Shown here: in pieces, positions 20,294 to 32,029 of the stretch
How positions within the stretch are numbered: the stretch's first letter is position 1
Layout: each line of letters begins with the position of its first letter
NCBI GenBank assembly: GCA_023014485.1
Contig: JAJOZX010009426.1
Coordinates: 62,001-126,000, forward strand
Direction of reading: 5' to 3'
DNA: 64,000 nt
From: Bathynomus jamesi
Lineage: Eukaryota > Arthropoda > Malacostraca > Isopoda > Cirolanidae
The notes under the pieces: model-generated
Seen by the model: only the letters and a program-made list of their open reading frames with translations
Told to the model about the DNA's origin: nothing
Databases searched by the model: none
Made by a program: the position numbers and the translations under genes

Positions 20294-23215
20294 GTTGTTG
20301 TTGTTGTTGTTGTTGTTTAGCCGATCAGCCCACCCTGATCGAGCAAGCCGGCGGCACGCAGGTAACCGATCGCCCTCTCCGGAGTGGACCAGATGTTCAG
20401 CGCACTAGTGATGTTGTGTTGTGTTCTATGTTGTGCTAGAGTGGTACAGTCTGTCATTGTGTTCAATTGTTTGTGGTGTGTCCTGCCACAGGTGGCAGGT
20501 GTCGTCTGAGGAGTTGTCTAGTCTGTGTTTATATGTCTGTAAGTTGGGGTAATGTTCACATCGAAATCGTGCTAAGTTAACTCTATCCCGTCTGCTCAGG
20601 CTGATCTCTGACCTGTTAATGGGTGGCGGCTTCGCACCTAGGACCGCATTCGGACCGAGTCGTGTCAGTGCTTTGTGTGTGTGTGTGTGTGTGTATGTTT
20701 TCTGTACTGTGTGATGTCTGTGGGGCGTGGTATGGAATGGAGTATTTGGTTATAATGTGTCTCTGGTGTTATCTTAATGGTGCGAGGTGTCGGTGCGTGA
20801 TTGTACATGTAGTGGCAAGGGTGTTGTGGGTTAGTTGTCGCTGCTGCCATGAATTGTGTTCCCCTCATGTCTAAATGTTCCCTAACTTTCAGTATTTTTG
20901 TTTGTGTGTGCAGGTGTTCTATTGGTATTGCTTGAGTGCATCCTGTAATGATACGAAGTGCGTTGTTTTGTATTGTCTGTAAGGTGTTTGTGTGTGTTTG
21001 AGATAATGGGTGCTCAGCATGGGCTAGCATAGTCCATAACTGAGCGAATATATTGTTTGTATATGAGTGTTGTTGTTTCCTGCTGGTGACCAAAGTTTGT
21101 GCCTGTCAGTACCCTAAGCGTGTTAAGTCTTGACGTACATTTGTTTTTAATGTCCTGAATGTGGTTTGCAAAATATAATGATGTGTTGTATGTGACCCCC
21201 AAGTATTTTGGTCCTGTGAGTGTGTGGAATGTTGTTGTTGTTTGGTGTAAGCTGTGGAGTTATCTGGCGTTCTTTTGTGTTGCTTGTAGGCAAGGTGATG
21301 GTTGATTTTGTGGGCGCTACTTTGAGTCTATTGTGTGTGAGCCAGTCTTGTATACTGTTTATGTATGTTTGGAGGTTATTTGTAGCGGTGTCGATGTTGT
21401 TGTGGGTGGATGTTAGAGTGATGTCATTTGCCAATGATGATAAGGTAAGCTTGTTATCTATGGGTGTTGGAATGCCATGTATGTATAAGCTGAACAGTGT
21501 TGGTGAGAGAACAGAGCTTTGAGGGACCCCGTTCGGAAAAAGCTTGTTTTTGGAAGACTTGCCATTAAATGTGACATGTATCTTATCTTCCTGAAAGATA
21601 GTTGCTCAGCCACCTTTTGGTGTTATTGTGCATGTTTGTGTTGAGTATTTTGTTTGAGAGGGAAGCGTGGGATAGCATCAAATGCGTTACTAATGTCTAT
21701 TGTTGCTAATAGTGTACGTTGAGCTGGTCGTCTGGAATTGATGCCATCCATGATGTGCTGCGTGAGGTTAGTGAGTAATGTGGTTGAGTCGTGAGGTCTG
21801 AATCCATGTTGAGTAGGCGATAGTGGAATGTGTGGGTTGGTGATTTGTAAGATTAGTCTTTGTTACTTTGGAAGGTGTGCATAGTAAAGTAATGGGTCTA
21901 TAGGAAGCTGGTTCTGTTGGATTTTTTAGTTTTAGTAGTGTAATAATTTTACCTTGTTTCCATATGTCAGGAATAATAGTGTTGGTATGAATATGTGCTG
22001 ATATTTGTGAGCTAGTATTCCCTGTGGGCCCAAGTGTTTAAGGTGTATGTTAGATATGTTGTCTGGTCCAGTAGCCTTCGAATTCTTAATGTTTTTGATG
22101 ATCTTGGTGGTCTGGTCTGGTCTGTATTGAAGGGTGTTAATGGTCGTGTCGAGTCTGTAGGTTTTCTTGTATCTGGCTGTTTGTCTGTCTGCGTGTTTCT
22201 GGTTGTTGTCTCTGTTTAAGTGACTTATCTTTGCGTAGTGCTTAACTAGAATGTTAGCTTGTTGTGTATATGTTGGGATATTATTTTGGCTGCGACAGAT
22301 AGCCGCGTGTGAGGTGTGAATGCCGCTGTTAGAGTGGGTAATGCTGTTTATAGTCTTGTAAGCCTGGATGTATCTGTGGAGTGGTTTAGTGTTATGAATT
22401 CCCTAAATGTTTCTATTTGTTTTTCTTTGAGTTTGTTTATTTCTGTGTTGAGCTGTTTTATGGCTTCTTTGTGTGGTGTTTGTGTGTTATGTTTGAGGTT
22501 GTTACGTTGCCTTATGAAGTGGGCTACTTCTCTAATGTAATTTGGATTGTATTTCCTAATGTTGCCCTTGGGTATGTATTTGTTTGCATTATTGATGATC
22601 TGATTAAATGTACTGATGTTTATGATGGGTGTGCTGTTTAATGTGGTGAATTGTTCCTCAGTCTGTATTTTAAACTGTTCCCAATCCGCTTTCTTGTAAT
22701 TTCTGTAAGTGTGCCTAAGGCTGTTGGGCAGTGTGTTTTAATGATGATGGGCAGGTGGTCTGATGACAGTTGTTTTTCTGTTCTCCAGTGTGTATGTGTT
22801 GCTAGTGAGGGGGAACAGAACGTTATGTCTGGGGAGGAGTTTGAGTATCCTGCTTGATGTGGTATGTGTGTGTGTACTGTATTAAGAACGAAGAGGCTGT
22901 TTAGTTGTGTGGCTATGTTGGCGCCTCTGGTGTTGCTTTGGTTGTGCAGGTACCAACTAGTGTCTTTAGCGTTGACGTCTCCTCCTAAGATGACAATTAG
23001 TGAGAGAGACCAGATTGTGTAACTGGATTGTAATTGGCTGGCACCTGAGGTGAACTATCTGGTGGGATGTAAATGTTGATTAGTGTGGTGGTGTGTTTTG
23101 CGCGCGTTTTAATGTTAACTGCCTGTATTTCTATCGTGTTATCTGCTTGGATTGCGTTTGTAATGTTTTGGGTGGCATCAGTGTAGCTAATCTACACTTG
23201 AATTCCTCACTGACC
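20294..23215 (-). pseudogene. Second minus-strand LINE with (CAA)n tail
   Basis: The minus strand begins 5'-truncated within an endonuclease (INIYIPPDSSP near 23070, ILGGDVNAKDTSW near 22980). It proceeds to RT (TQHGFRPHDSTT near 21800, IDISNAFDAIP near 21690, LANDITL at the catalytic FADD-like site near 21425) and a C-terminal tail with FAQLWTMLAHA and IIPGCTQAIP-like sequence (21050-20940). It ends in a CAA-type repeat (20294-20317), a tail typical of I/Jockey-type LINEs. Many frame breaks. The strand is strongly A/C-rich, which makes the plus strand look like GT-rich open frames. A (GT)n tract sits at about 20676-20697. Confidence 0.7.
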
Positions 23216-23332
23216 TTAAATTATGGTATATGAGACTATTTTCAACAAGTTATCCGCCATGACTGATAGAAAATTTATTATTAGTAAGATTATTATTATA
23301 CACAGTACAACTTTCAGGCTATTATTTCAGCC

Positions 23333-23373
<41 letters not shown>

Positions 23374-23533
23374 TTATTTTGCCTGTTACCAAATCTCGTG
23401 GAAAAGTGAATAAACTCCTTAACAATAATACCGTCTGGCCACTGACTCATATTATACGGGTTGAAATGCGAATTTACACCTTTAATCATTATTTTAAATG
23501 AGTTATAATATGGCGATTTTGCTTAGTTTATTA
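23216..23533. repeat. AT-rich spacer with (ATT)n microsatellite
   Basis: ATT repeats run about 23331-23382, interrupted once by extra Ts. The rest is AT-rich with no coding block that I can support. Confidence 0.7.
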
Positions 23534-24700
23534 ACTAACAATATACTGTGTTCACCAATGACTTCTTCCACCATGTGTCGAATATCGCTTGCCTCGTTCG
23601 AGAGCTGAATTCGGACACAAAGAGGGTGAGATTCCCCATCGGTGGCCTCGCCGCGGAGACCGGTTGAGGAAACCTCCTGGAAGAGCGCCTGTTAACAGTG
23701 ACCCACCGGTCCTCCTCCCTCGATCTCCCCGAGGCAGGGTTCGCCTGCCTTGGGGATGGGTGGCCCATCCCCTACTCTGTGGCTTGGTGAGGGTCTGTTA
23801 GCGGTGTTTATAACCTGACGACCGCGCGTGCCCCTCTTTCTTCGGTGGAAGGGGGGCTACTGCCCACCAAGCGAGGCGTTTGAGTAATCGAACGCCTCTC
23901 CCCTGCAGTGGAAGGTAGGGAAGAGGGCAATGATGCCTCGTTTCTTGGCACTGGACAGTCCCTGTTCCTCGGGAGCGGGGGTCCCTTTCCTGAACGGGAG
24001 GGGGGTTGACCACTTCCCCTGCATGCTACGTTTCCACCCCACCTGCAGGTGAGGGAATTAGGGACGAGGATTTTGTTTCCCTCGCTGCCCGACGCGCTTT
24101 TTGGAGATCTGACTTACTGAACAACTACCGAATAACTGGACTTTGGGAGGAGCGTCTCTTTCAACGCATCTAGCTCTGACCGGAATTGTTCTAACGAAAT
24201 CGCATTTTTCTGATTTGACACCACGTGTTGGTGTTTCAGTTCAACTATCGACTTTTGTACTTCACTGTACTGTTTGAGGAGCACCGAGACGTCTACGTCA
24301 CCCATAGAGATTACCGGTATTCTATGGAAATTAGTAACGTAAAAGGTAATATTGTTCTCATTATCCCAGAGGGTCGACATTTTATTTATAATGTCTTTTC
24401 GGGTATTCTCGCTTCTAGAATTACCTCTACGAGTTGGGAGGATAGCACTGAACAGGGTGTTTAACTGTACCCTTGCATGTTCTATTTCTTCCAAATCATG
24501 ACAGACAGATACGAGAAGGTCTGACCTAATATGATCTACTTCGTTAAATATAAAACATAAAGGATTTTCTACAAGATTTTCAGCAGACGACCCTATTGTA
24601 TCTGTAACTGCTTGCGGTAGAGTGTAGCTGGTGGGGGTGTGGAGATGGGGGGAACGCCGATAGGGGCCCCACTTCTCATCCCTTTAAATCATACTCAGGG
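23534..24700 (-). pseudogene. Possible LINE ORF1-like remnant
   Basis: On the minus strand, sequence from about 24640 to 24114 encodes a Glu/Leu-rich, probably coiled-coil protein (ENLVENPLCFIFNEVDHI, then EEIEHARVQLNTLFSAIL and a SELDALKETLL end at 24114). Beyond it a GC-rich stretch (24110-23580) has Arg/Pro-rich frames including DRWVTVNRRSSRRF near 23700. An N-terminal coiled coil followed by a basic region is common for LINE ORF1 proteins, and LINE ORF2 remnants lie downstream on the same strand. I recognise no specific family and no zinc knuckle. It may be a different element. Confidence 0.3.
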
Positions 24701-25677
24701 TACCACTGGTTCGATGCTCAGGCATCTTTTCACATTAATTATGTAACTATTACTAGCTATGACACAAAAAGTATACACGCGGAGTCACTGTACGATTATA
24801 CCGTAATGAAACATACATTTCCCGCGATCACCGTCAAAACTTTTACTATTAAACGGAAGATTCGCAGTGTATATGGTGGGGATGCTAGAAGGAGTGCCTA
24901 CTTGTCCCTTTAAATCATGTAAGCGCGTAAGTTTGTAAATATATCTAAAGTAATAAGAACTTTATCTATTTGCTTCGTTTTTCATTTAAGATTTCAGAGC
25001 CTTTACCTGGCCTTTTGAAAATATTTTCAACAGTTTATGTAGTTAAAATTCACTTGTTCGTAATTTTAAAGGGCCCGCTATTTCAAGGTCACTGTTTACC
25101 ACCTCATTAGGTCCAAGAAGGTAGTGCCGGATGTCGCTAGAAAATTGAGGATATATTATATGTATTATTATTAATTAAGTATTGTGGACCCTCTAAAGAG
25201 ATTGTAACTGGGTAATCTTGGCACATTTACAAATTTTATTGGACAGGAAACATAACGGTTCACTGACTTTAAACCCTGTTAATTTGATAGTAAGGAGGAG
25301 CACAAAACTGACAAGCGTCACTGGCACTGGCTTCGAATATATACATATATAAGGGTGGGGTTGAAAAATTTTTCAACTATTGCTTCACTGGTAATAAGGT
25401 GGATTGAAGGGTGATAAAAAAGAATATGAGACTTAAAAAATTTTCAATTCATCCTAAGTACCCCATTTTTCCACCCCCAAAAAAATAGCTGCTAGCCAGT
25501 CATTATACGCTTCGTAACTCGAAAAGTATTCTTTACAAAAAGATTTACTGAAGCAAAATTTGTTTATTTGACATTTTTCTACCTCTTATAAATGTTTCAG
25601 ATGTTTAATGAATTTTTTTTATTTTTCAGGTTTTTGTTGGATTTGGAATTGGTAATTTCTGATAATTAGTAACAAAT
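24701..25677. other. Featureless AT-rich stretch
   Basis: No coding block, RNA gene or clear repeat. Toward its right end, an ATTTTTCAGG acceptor-like site near 25623 precedes copy C, in the same relation as the acceptors before copies A and B. Confidence 0.4.
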
Positions 25678-27133
25678 ATGGCTTCTGCTTCAAACATTAG
25701 AGCTACAAGGCGTCAGTGAAAACCACATTTTATATTTGGAACCGCACAAGAGCTTCCTCTTACAACATTGCCAACAAATAAACAGGTGGGAGAATACCAT
25801 GTTCTTTTAAAAGAAGCCACTTCAGTGACTTCACATAACTGATATTTTCAACAAAATTACTGAAGATATACTCTATTTGGAGAAAAGCTTCAATTCCTGC
25901 AATAGCTGACAAATCAGTTTACGGTATATCAAATTAAAACGGTTCATCGGCAAAGCAAACGATCTTAGTAGATCAAGAAGTAATGTCAAAATGAGAGAAT
26001 TTTAATGACACCTTGGAAGAATTATTCGATATCAGTGCCTGTAAATGCCCTTTTATCTCCCATCAAAACTTTGGCTGTCCTGAGAGCTGCGAAGATGTTC
26101 ACATAAGATGCACCTGTCGAAGAGAACTGAAGGTACCAAAAGAAGAGCTTCTGTTTTTACAGGATCATCGATCGACGCGTACAATGAAAATAGGGTTGAT
26201 AAAGTCATGACAAAAAGAATTCAAAAAATGCAGTCTAGGAAATTGCGGACAGAAGGAGAAATGGTTAAAAGAAGAAGAGAAATGAAGGACTCTCATATTT
26301 TAACCGAAATAGTGTTTTTCAGATGTAGAGAGTACTTCCACACAATATGAATTAGACCCACATCAGAGTGAATCAGACTGAGTCAGTTGACATACAAGGT
26401 CAAATGAGACTTCCATTGCCTACTGTAGCGATGGAAGCCGATAGATTTGGAATTTCAGATCGAGTAGCAGCTGCTTTAGTTGATTATTTATGGATCAATC
26501 ACTAAAGAAGATAGTACGCTTTTGATTGACAAGAACAAAGTCCGACGGGAAAATGAGAAAAAGTTTGGTAAAGAGTAAAGCTAATCCTGCTGTCATATTT
26601 GCTATATTTTTTGACGGAAGAAAGGACAAGACTTTGATGAAGGTGAAGAAAGGAAACAAATGGTACGGAGACTCCATTAGAGAGGAACATTGTTTTGGTG
26701 TCTGAGCCAGGAAATGAATATTTAACCCATGTAGTTCCTTCTTCTGGTAAAGCTCAAGATATAGCTGATAGTTTGTTCTCCCTTCTTTCAAGAGTCAGCT
26801 ATTAATGAGAGCATTCATCTCATAGGATGTGACAGTACAAATACCAACACATGTGCCAAGGGTGGGATCATCCACCTCATAGAAGAAAAACTAAAGAAAC
26901 CGTTACAATGGAGCATTTGTATGCTTCATACAAATGAACTTCCCCTTCGACACTTATTTGAACATTTTGATGGTAAAACAAAAGGTCCAACATGTTTCAC
27001 TGGAAAAATCGTAGCAGCACTGAAAGAATGTGAAAAAATGCCTGCGTCAATTTCAAACCAATTAGAGAAGGCATTGATTTAACACATATCAGAAGAGGTT
27101 ATCGATGATCTTAGCCAAGATCAACAGTATTTG

Positions 27134-27306
27134 CAAAGGTGGGCAGTTGCGCCGCAAAAAGTTGCGGCGCAACATTTTTGGTTGCGCTTGCGCTTGCGGC
27201 GCAACTTTTTGAAAAGGGTTGCGCTTGCGCGTGCGGCGCAACTATTTCAGCAGAGTTGCGCTTGCGGCTGCGGCGCTACAAAAATCGTTGCGCGTGCCCA
27301 CCACTG
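27134..27306. mobile_element. MITE unit 1 of a pair
   Basis: A GC-rich 173-base unit beginning CAAAGGTGGGCAG and ending CCCACCACTG; the ends match as inverted repeats at 10 of 12 positions. The inside is made of repeated TTGCGCTTGCGGCGCAA-like palindromic blocks. The CAG(T/A)GGTGGGCA end type is common for hAT elements. The left flank is AGTATTTG (27126-27133). Confidence 0.7.
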
Positions 27307-27330
27307 CAGTGAGATATACGTTAAACATTG

Positions 27331-27515
27331 CAAAGGTGGGCAGTTGCGCCGCAAAAAGTTGAGGCGCAACTTGCGGCGCAACATTTTTGGTTGCGCTTGC
27401 GCTTGCGGCGCAACTTTTTGAAAAGGGTTGCGCTTGCGCGTGCGGCGCAACTATTTCAGCAGAGTTGCGGTTGCGGTTGCGGCGCTACAAAAATCGTTGC
27501 GCGTGCCCACCACTG
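27331..27515. mobile_element. MITE unit 2 of a pair
   Basis: A 185-base near-copy of unit 1 in the same orientation, separated from it by 24 bases (27307-27330). It is followed by AGTATTTG (27516-27523), the same octamer that precedes unit 1, so both units share one 8-bp target duplication. Confidence 0.75.
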
Positions 27516-28169
27516 AGTATTTGTACTATTTGTACAAAATTGTTGTAGCTATAAGAATTGGGAATGTCCCGAAAGATTTGGAAAATACAAAACCCGGACC
27601 ACTGAACCATTCTTGATGGCTGACATTAGCAAATCGTGTCTGCCGCCTATACATTGCAGAGAAAATTCTTTCATTGGCTCTTTATTCAATAATTTTCTTT
27701 GTTACATATTATGGACCAAGCTGGTTCGATATCAAGAGTAGACCATATATATGGAATGGACCAAATCACATATTTGGAGCAATTAAAAGATTTCATCTTC
27801 TTCCAAAGGATGTTCAGAATGTAGTGAAACTATATTGCTAGAAACGCATATTTTGCTCATTGCGAAAATGTTCTGATAGCAATGTTATCAAATACATCAG
27901 AACAAAAACGAAACAGAGCAGTTGATTTCATCATGAACATTAGAACAAAGACGGAAAATGTGTCCAAAATCAGAGAATTTAAGGTTCATGAGATGAATTT
28001 CAATGCAAACGCATGGGATGATGATATTTACTGGTCATCTGTATATTCCCAAGAATCCCGTGATCGATTTATAAGAGCAAGAATTAGGTCTCGTTCATTG
28101 CTGCCATGTACGGAAACCAAGAAATAAATGACTTCACTTTTTGTCAATTAGCTTTTAATTAGAGAATGT

Positions 28170-29247
28170 TTTTGCATTACGACAGTTGGAGGAAAGGTAC
28201 AGGGAAGGACAGAAGGCATTGCACATGGTTTTCATAGACTTAGAGAAGGCGTATGATAGGACACCGAGACAAGAGGTTTGGAGGTGCCTGAGGGAGATGG
28301 TCCCAGAGAAGTATGTCAGATTGATCCAGGAAATGTATAGAGGGGTTACGATGAAAGTGAGGTGTAGTGTTGGTGTGATGGAGAGTTTTGGAGTTGGGGT
28401 TGGTCTGCATCAGGGGTCAGCACCGAGTCCATTCCTATTCAACGTGGTGTTGGATGTGTTGACTGAGGAGGTTAGAGGGGTTGCTCCTTGGTGCATGATA
28501 TAGGCCGATGTAGTGTTGTGCGCAGAGACAAGACAGGAGGTAGAACAACAGCTAGAAAATTGAAGGGAGGCATTGGAAAGTAGAGGTATGAAAGTTAGTC
28601 GGAAGAAGACTGAATATCCGAGATGTAATGTACAACCGGATGAAGGAGGGGGGAGTGATGTTAAACGGTGAACTGATCAAACGGGTAGATCGTTTTAAAT
28701 ACTTGGGATCAACAATCGAGGCAGAGGGAGAGGTGAATCGTAGGATACAGTCGGGATGGAGGAGCTGGAGAGAGGTGTCGGGAGTTCTCTGTGATCGTAG
28801 GATGCCGGTGAAGCTGAAAGGGAAGGTTTTCAAAACAGTGGTTAGGCCAGCCATGTTGTACGGAATGGAGACGGTGCCAATGAAGAAGACTGGTGACAGA
28901 AAGATGGATGTGGCTGAAATGAAAATGTTGCGATGGATGTGCGGTGTAACTAGAAGGGATCGAATCAGAAACGAACGGTGAAAGTAGTAGATGCGTCAAG
29001 AAAAGTCCAAGAAGCCAGACTGAGATGGTATGGGCATATGATGAGAAGAGAGGAGGATTACGTGGGACGTAGGGGTGCTGGAAATGGAGGTACCGGGACG
29101 GAGAAGAGGTGGAGGGATCGCGTGGCGGCAGACATCCGGGAGAAAAATTTGGATGACGATATGGTGCGTGACAAGAGAATGGAGACTCGAGAACAGCGAC
29201 CCCACATAGAGATGGGATTTAAGTTGCAGAAGAAGAGACTGAAATAA
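28170..29247 (+). pseudogene. RTE-like LINE, RT palm to C-terminus
   Basis: It encodes HMVFIDLEKAYDRTPR near 28225, VGLHQGSAPSPFLFNVVLDV near 28400, GMKVSRKKTEY near 28590, FKYLGSTI near 28695, YGMETVPM near 28860, and a C-terminal RLRWYGHMMRRE near 29020 ending with a stop at 29247. The style is that of RTE-type elements. The catalytic YADD is destroyed: TAG at 28501-28503 replaces the Tyr codon and the second Asp is Val. Further stops lie near 28561 and 28981. It abuts the end of copy C. Confidence 0.75.
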
Positions 29248-30812
29248 TTCACCAAAATTTCATAAAAGCAAACACTTCACGATTTTTGAAAAGGGATATT
29301 TTTGGAAGTGTATTGATTGTGTGTTTCTGCAATTGTGGTAATGAAATGTCAATAATTTCTCTCGTTGATTAGTGTTGTTGTAGATTGTTTGAATATTCAA
29401 AATTATATAAGGTTATTAACTATTATGAAAGTAATATACTTCGGTCATCAAAGAATATTCCCTGTATTTAGAAAAAAGCGATTTATTTGTGATATCATTT
29501 ACCGAGGTAAATTTTGATAAAATTTAAAATTGAGAAAATAATTCATAAAAGAGCATTCTAATGTATTACTTTATTTCGAATCATTTTTATTCTAGTGTCT
29601 TTAATTGGATGCATATTTTTCAAGTTATAAGTATTTGTTTGACTAGCGGCCATTTTGTTTTTCTCAAAAATGCGCTACTAGGGCAAAATTGACTTTTCTT
29701 TTATATCACTTTATCTATAGAACCCAATACAGCAAATAAATACAGTATTCCACAAAGAATTACGTTTCACCCCAACTATATATATATATATAGATAGAGA
29801 TAGTGTGTTTTTACCTATTTGCCGTAGCACCCATTGATGTTCGAGGTAAACCATTTATTTGGAAACCCATTTTAATTTGCTCTGTGAGAGTCGGTTTTAA
29901 AGTTTAAAATTATTAAATAGCTAGCTCGTTAAGACAGTTACGGTTTTTTTTGTCGAATTGTTTAAAAGTAAATAGTTTCCTTCGAAATGCATATATTGGT
30001 TGTCATTATTTCCCACTAGGTATCATTCCCATCCAGAAGTGGGAATACGAGCGCGCTGTGTGCAGTTGCGTGTTTCCTATGAAAAATCAACCTAATGTGG
30101 GAAATTTTAAGGGAAAATGGGAATGGATCAATTTGATAATTGCCTCCTTTGAGATTCTCGCTCTTGGCTAGGAACTGAAATGGGAATGGCCAAATTTTGG
30201 GAAGGCACCCATAACTGAATTTAAGTCAATGAAATGGCTGTTTCATAATTTCGTTCACAGAAAGTGAACAGGACTTTCGCACCTATTAATGTATGCAGCA
30301 GTTCGACATTTATTTGAAGGCGTAAGTTAAAAATGGTTAACATTCCCTAATTTTGGATCAAGGATCATCATTTATCGATACCTTACTTGGCGCCATTCTT
30401 GTTCTCGTGTAAGTATTTACAATTTCGGTAATGGATGAGGTCAGTCTTTTAGTTCTTACTCCGATCACTTTTTTCTTAGATCGGAACGAGGATGCGATTC
30501 GCCCGTTATGGCATAGGCATACAGTAAAATATCATTATTAAAAATGCTACTACAAAGAATCCGTGTTCAGAGATTAAGTAGAATATTTCAAATTTCATAG
30601 ACGTTTATTTTTTCAGCACTCTCATATGACTGATTACCCTCAATATGAAGAATTTGAAGCTAATCCTGGCAAAGGTACCACAAAATTTGACTCCTGATGA
30701 ACTGAGTAGTTATTGCAAGTTTGTACATAGTACTGTAGCTATTTAAGTGTTTAAATATTAAATATTGAAAAATCTAACAGCATTTCATTAAACCTCACTG
30801 GATACATAATGT
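29248..30812. other. Featureless AT-rich stretch
   Basis: Probably includes the short 3' UTR of the RTE-like LINE. A TA tract lies at about 29778-29792. The small plus-strand frame near 29950-30171 has no recognisable domain and no codon signature, so I do not call it. Confidence 0.4.
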
Positions 30813-30876
30813 ACATTCGAACCTTTGATTTTACGTTAACCGTAAAGGGTTAACGTAAAATCAAAGGTTCGAATGT
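30813..30876. repeat. Perfect 29-bp hairpin
   Basis: Left arm 30813-30841 (ACATTCGAACC...GTTAACC), loop GTAAAG (30842-30847), right arm 30848-30876, which is the exact reverse complement of the left arm. No flanking element or coding sequence is seen. Confidence 0.9.
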
Positions 30877-32029
30877 AGGGTTAAGTTATGAATGCGTGTA
30901 TTTGAAACGTTAGCAATTGGCATCTTCAGTCCTTAAAGGGTTAAAGTAAAAAAGATTTTTGTTTAATTTTGTGCTCTCTCTCTGTTTGAACTAAATTCCT
31001 TATGAAATAAAATTACACTGGAACACCCTTCTGTATAGAGCTAGTGTACAACACTATTTGTGGTCATTTAACGTCCTCCATAAATGGTAAAGAAAACCAT
31101 TTAGGACTCGATATATCATCTGAATGCAGAAGACAGTCACCCATCCAACTACTGAACTGACTCAACATGATGCAAGTGTGCACCCCCAATTATAATTATT
31201 TAAGCTTTCACCATCGTTGATATGAATTTATGAAAACATACAAGTTTTATTATAAAGTGAAGGACTAAAGAAATACACCATCTTGGGCATAATTTGAAAT
31301 TTTAACACTCAACAGGTGTCGGAACAAGTTTATTTTTTTTACCCCAATTTTATAGAAATTATTTTGTGATGCTATGCCAGTCTCGAGGGAGCTTAACTTA
31401 AATAAATGCTATATAAAACCAGAGGACCTCCGGTCATATTTTTGTGGTATAAGGGGTTTGATGAATGTAAAATCATGCAATTGGCATTTATTGCTTACCT
31501 TGCACTCAAAGTTAGTAACACTGACGTAATTAACTCAGTTTTTGATGTAAACATTGGTTTACGCCTTTATTTCACTCAATTGTAAAAGTACCAAAACATA
31601 TTGCATAAAGTAAAAATGAAACCCTATGTTAAGCTCGATTTAACCCAGGTTTAGGCGTTATCATACCTAAACCCATTAAGTTATCTGGCGCGCTATAATC
31701 TCAAAATCTTTACTTCACTTCGACAGTCATATGGGTCAGTCCTGCCTTAACGTTTTCTCGTACTCTTCCTAATTTAAAAGCAAATATAAACGAAATTTAT
31801 ACACAGTAGGTTTCAGCTTCCACAAAATTATGTGCCTGAACCAATACTTTTTATATAAATTGAAGTCTTCATAGTAAATAACAATGGATAAGAGCTATAC
31901 ATTTCTTGTGTCTTCAGTCGTGATAGGAAATAATGCAAGATACTTTTAGCTAAATAATGTTTGAAGCCAAGGAAACGGCATCACCAATATCAAAAAGGTT
32001 AGATGATAGGTGTGAAATAAAACCAACCT
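30877..32029. other. Featureless AT-rich stretch downstream of THUMPD1 exon
   Basis: No coding block. On the minus strand it would be the 3' UTR and downstream DNA of the THUMPD1-like exon. An AATAAA on that strand overlaps the stop codon region, and another occurs near 31566. Confidence 0.4.

Larger units (their letters stand above)
25678..28127 (+). pseudogene. Copy C: decayed member of the copy A family
   Basis: ATG at 25678 opens a stop-riddled frame. Recognisable blocks in family order are LPTNKQVGEYHVLLKEA (25770), LEELFDISACKCP (26013), KVPKEELLFLQD (26130), VSEPGNEYLTHVV (26700), GCDSTNTNT with its Asp (26828), C-x2-H in CMLHTNELPLRH (26918), FTGKIVAALKEC (26998), DDLSQDQQYL (27105), a region equivalent to the RW block near 27615, WFDIKSRP (27725), and a terminal RARIRSRSLLP...ETKK near 28077-28124. 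The hAT-type MITE pair at 27134-27515 interrupts it inside QYL. The sequence differs widely from copy A, so this is a separate, older subfamily. Confidence 0.65.

Noticed and set aside
20239..22857. Many plus-strand open frames (Val/Cys/Gly-rich)
   Set aside because: They are shadows of the A/C-rich minus-strand LINE; RT and EN motifs occur only on the minus strand.
23580..24110. Ribosomal RNA fragment
   Set aside because: GC-rich, but I recognise no conserved rRNA segment; Arg/Pro frames on the minus strand fit an ORF1-like remnant slightly better.
27131..27616. Small proteins rich in Arg/Ala
   Set aside because: They are translations of the palindromic GC-rich MITE pair and differ by frame without any domain.
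29950..30171. Small plus-strand protein of 73 residues
   Set aside because: No domain, no context, and composition typical of random AT-rich DNA.
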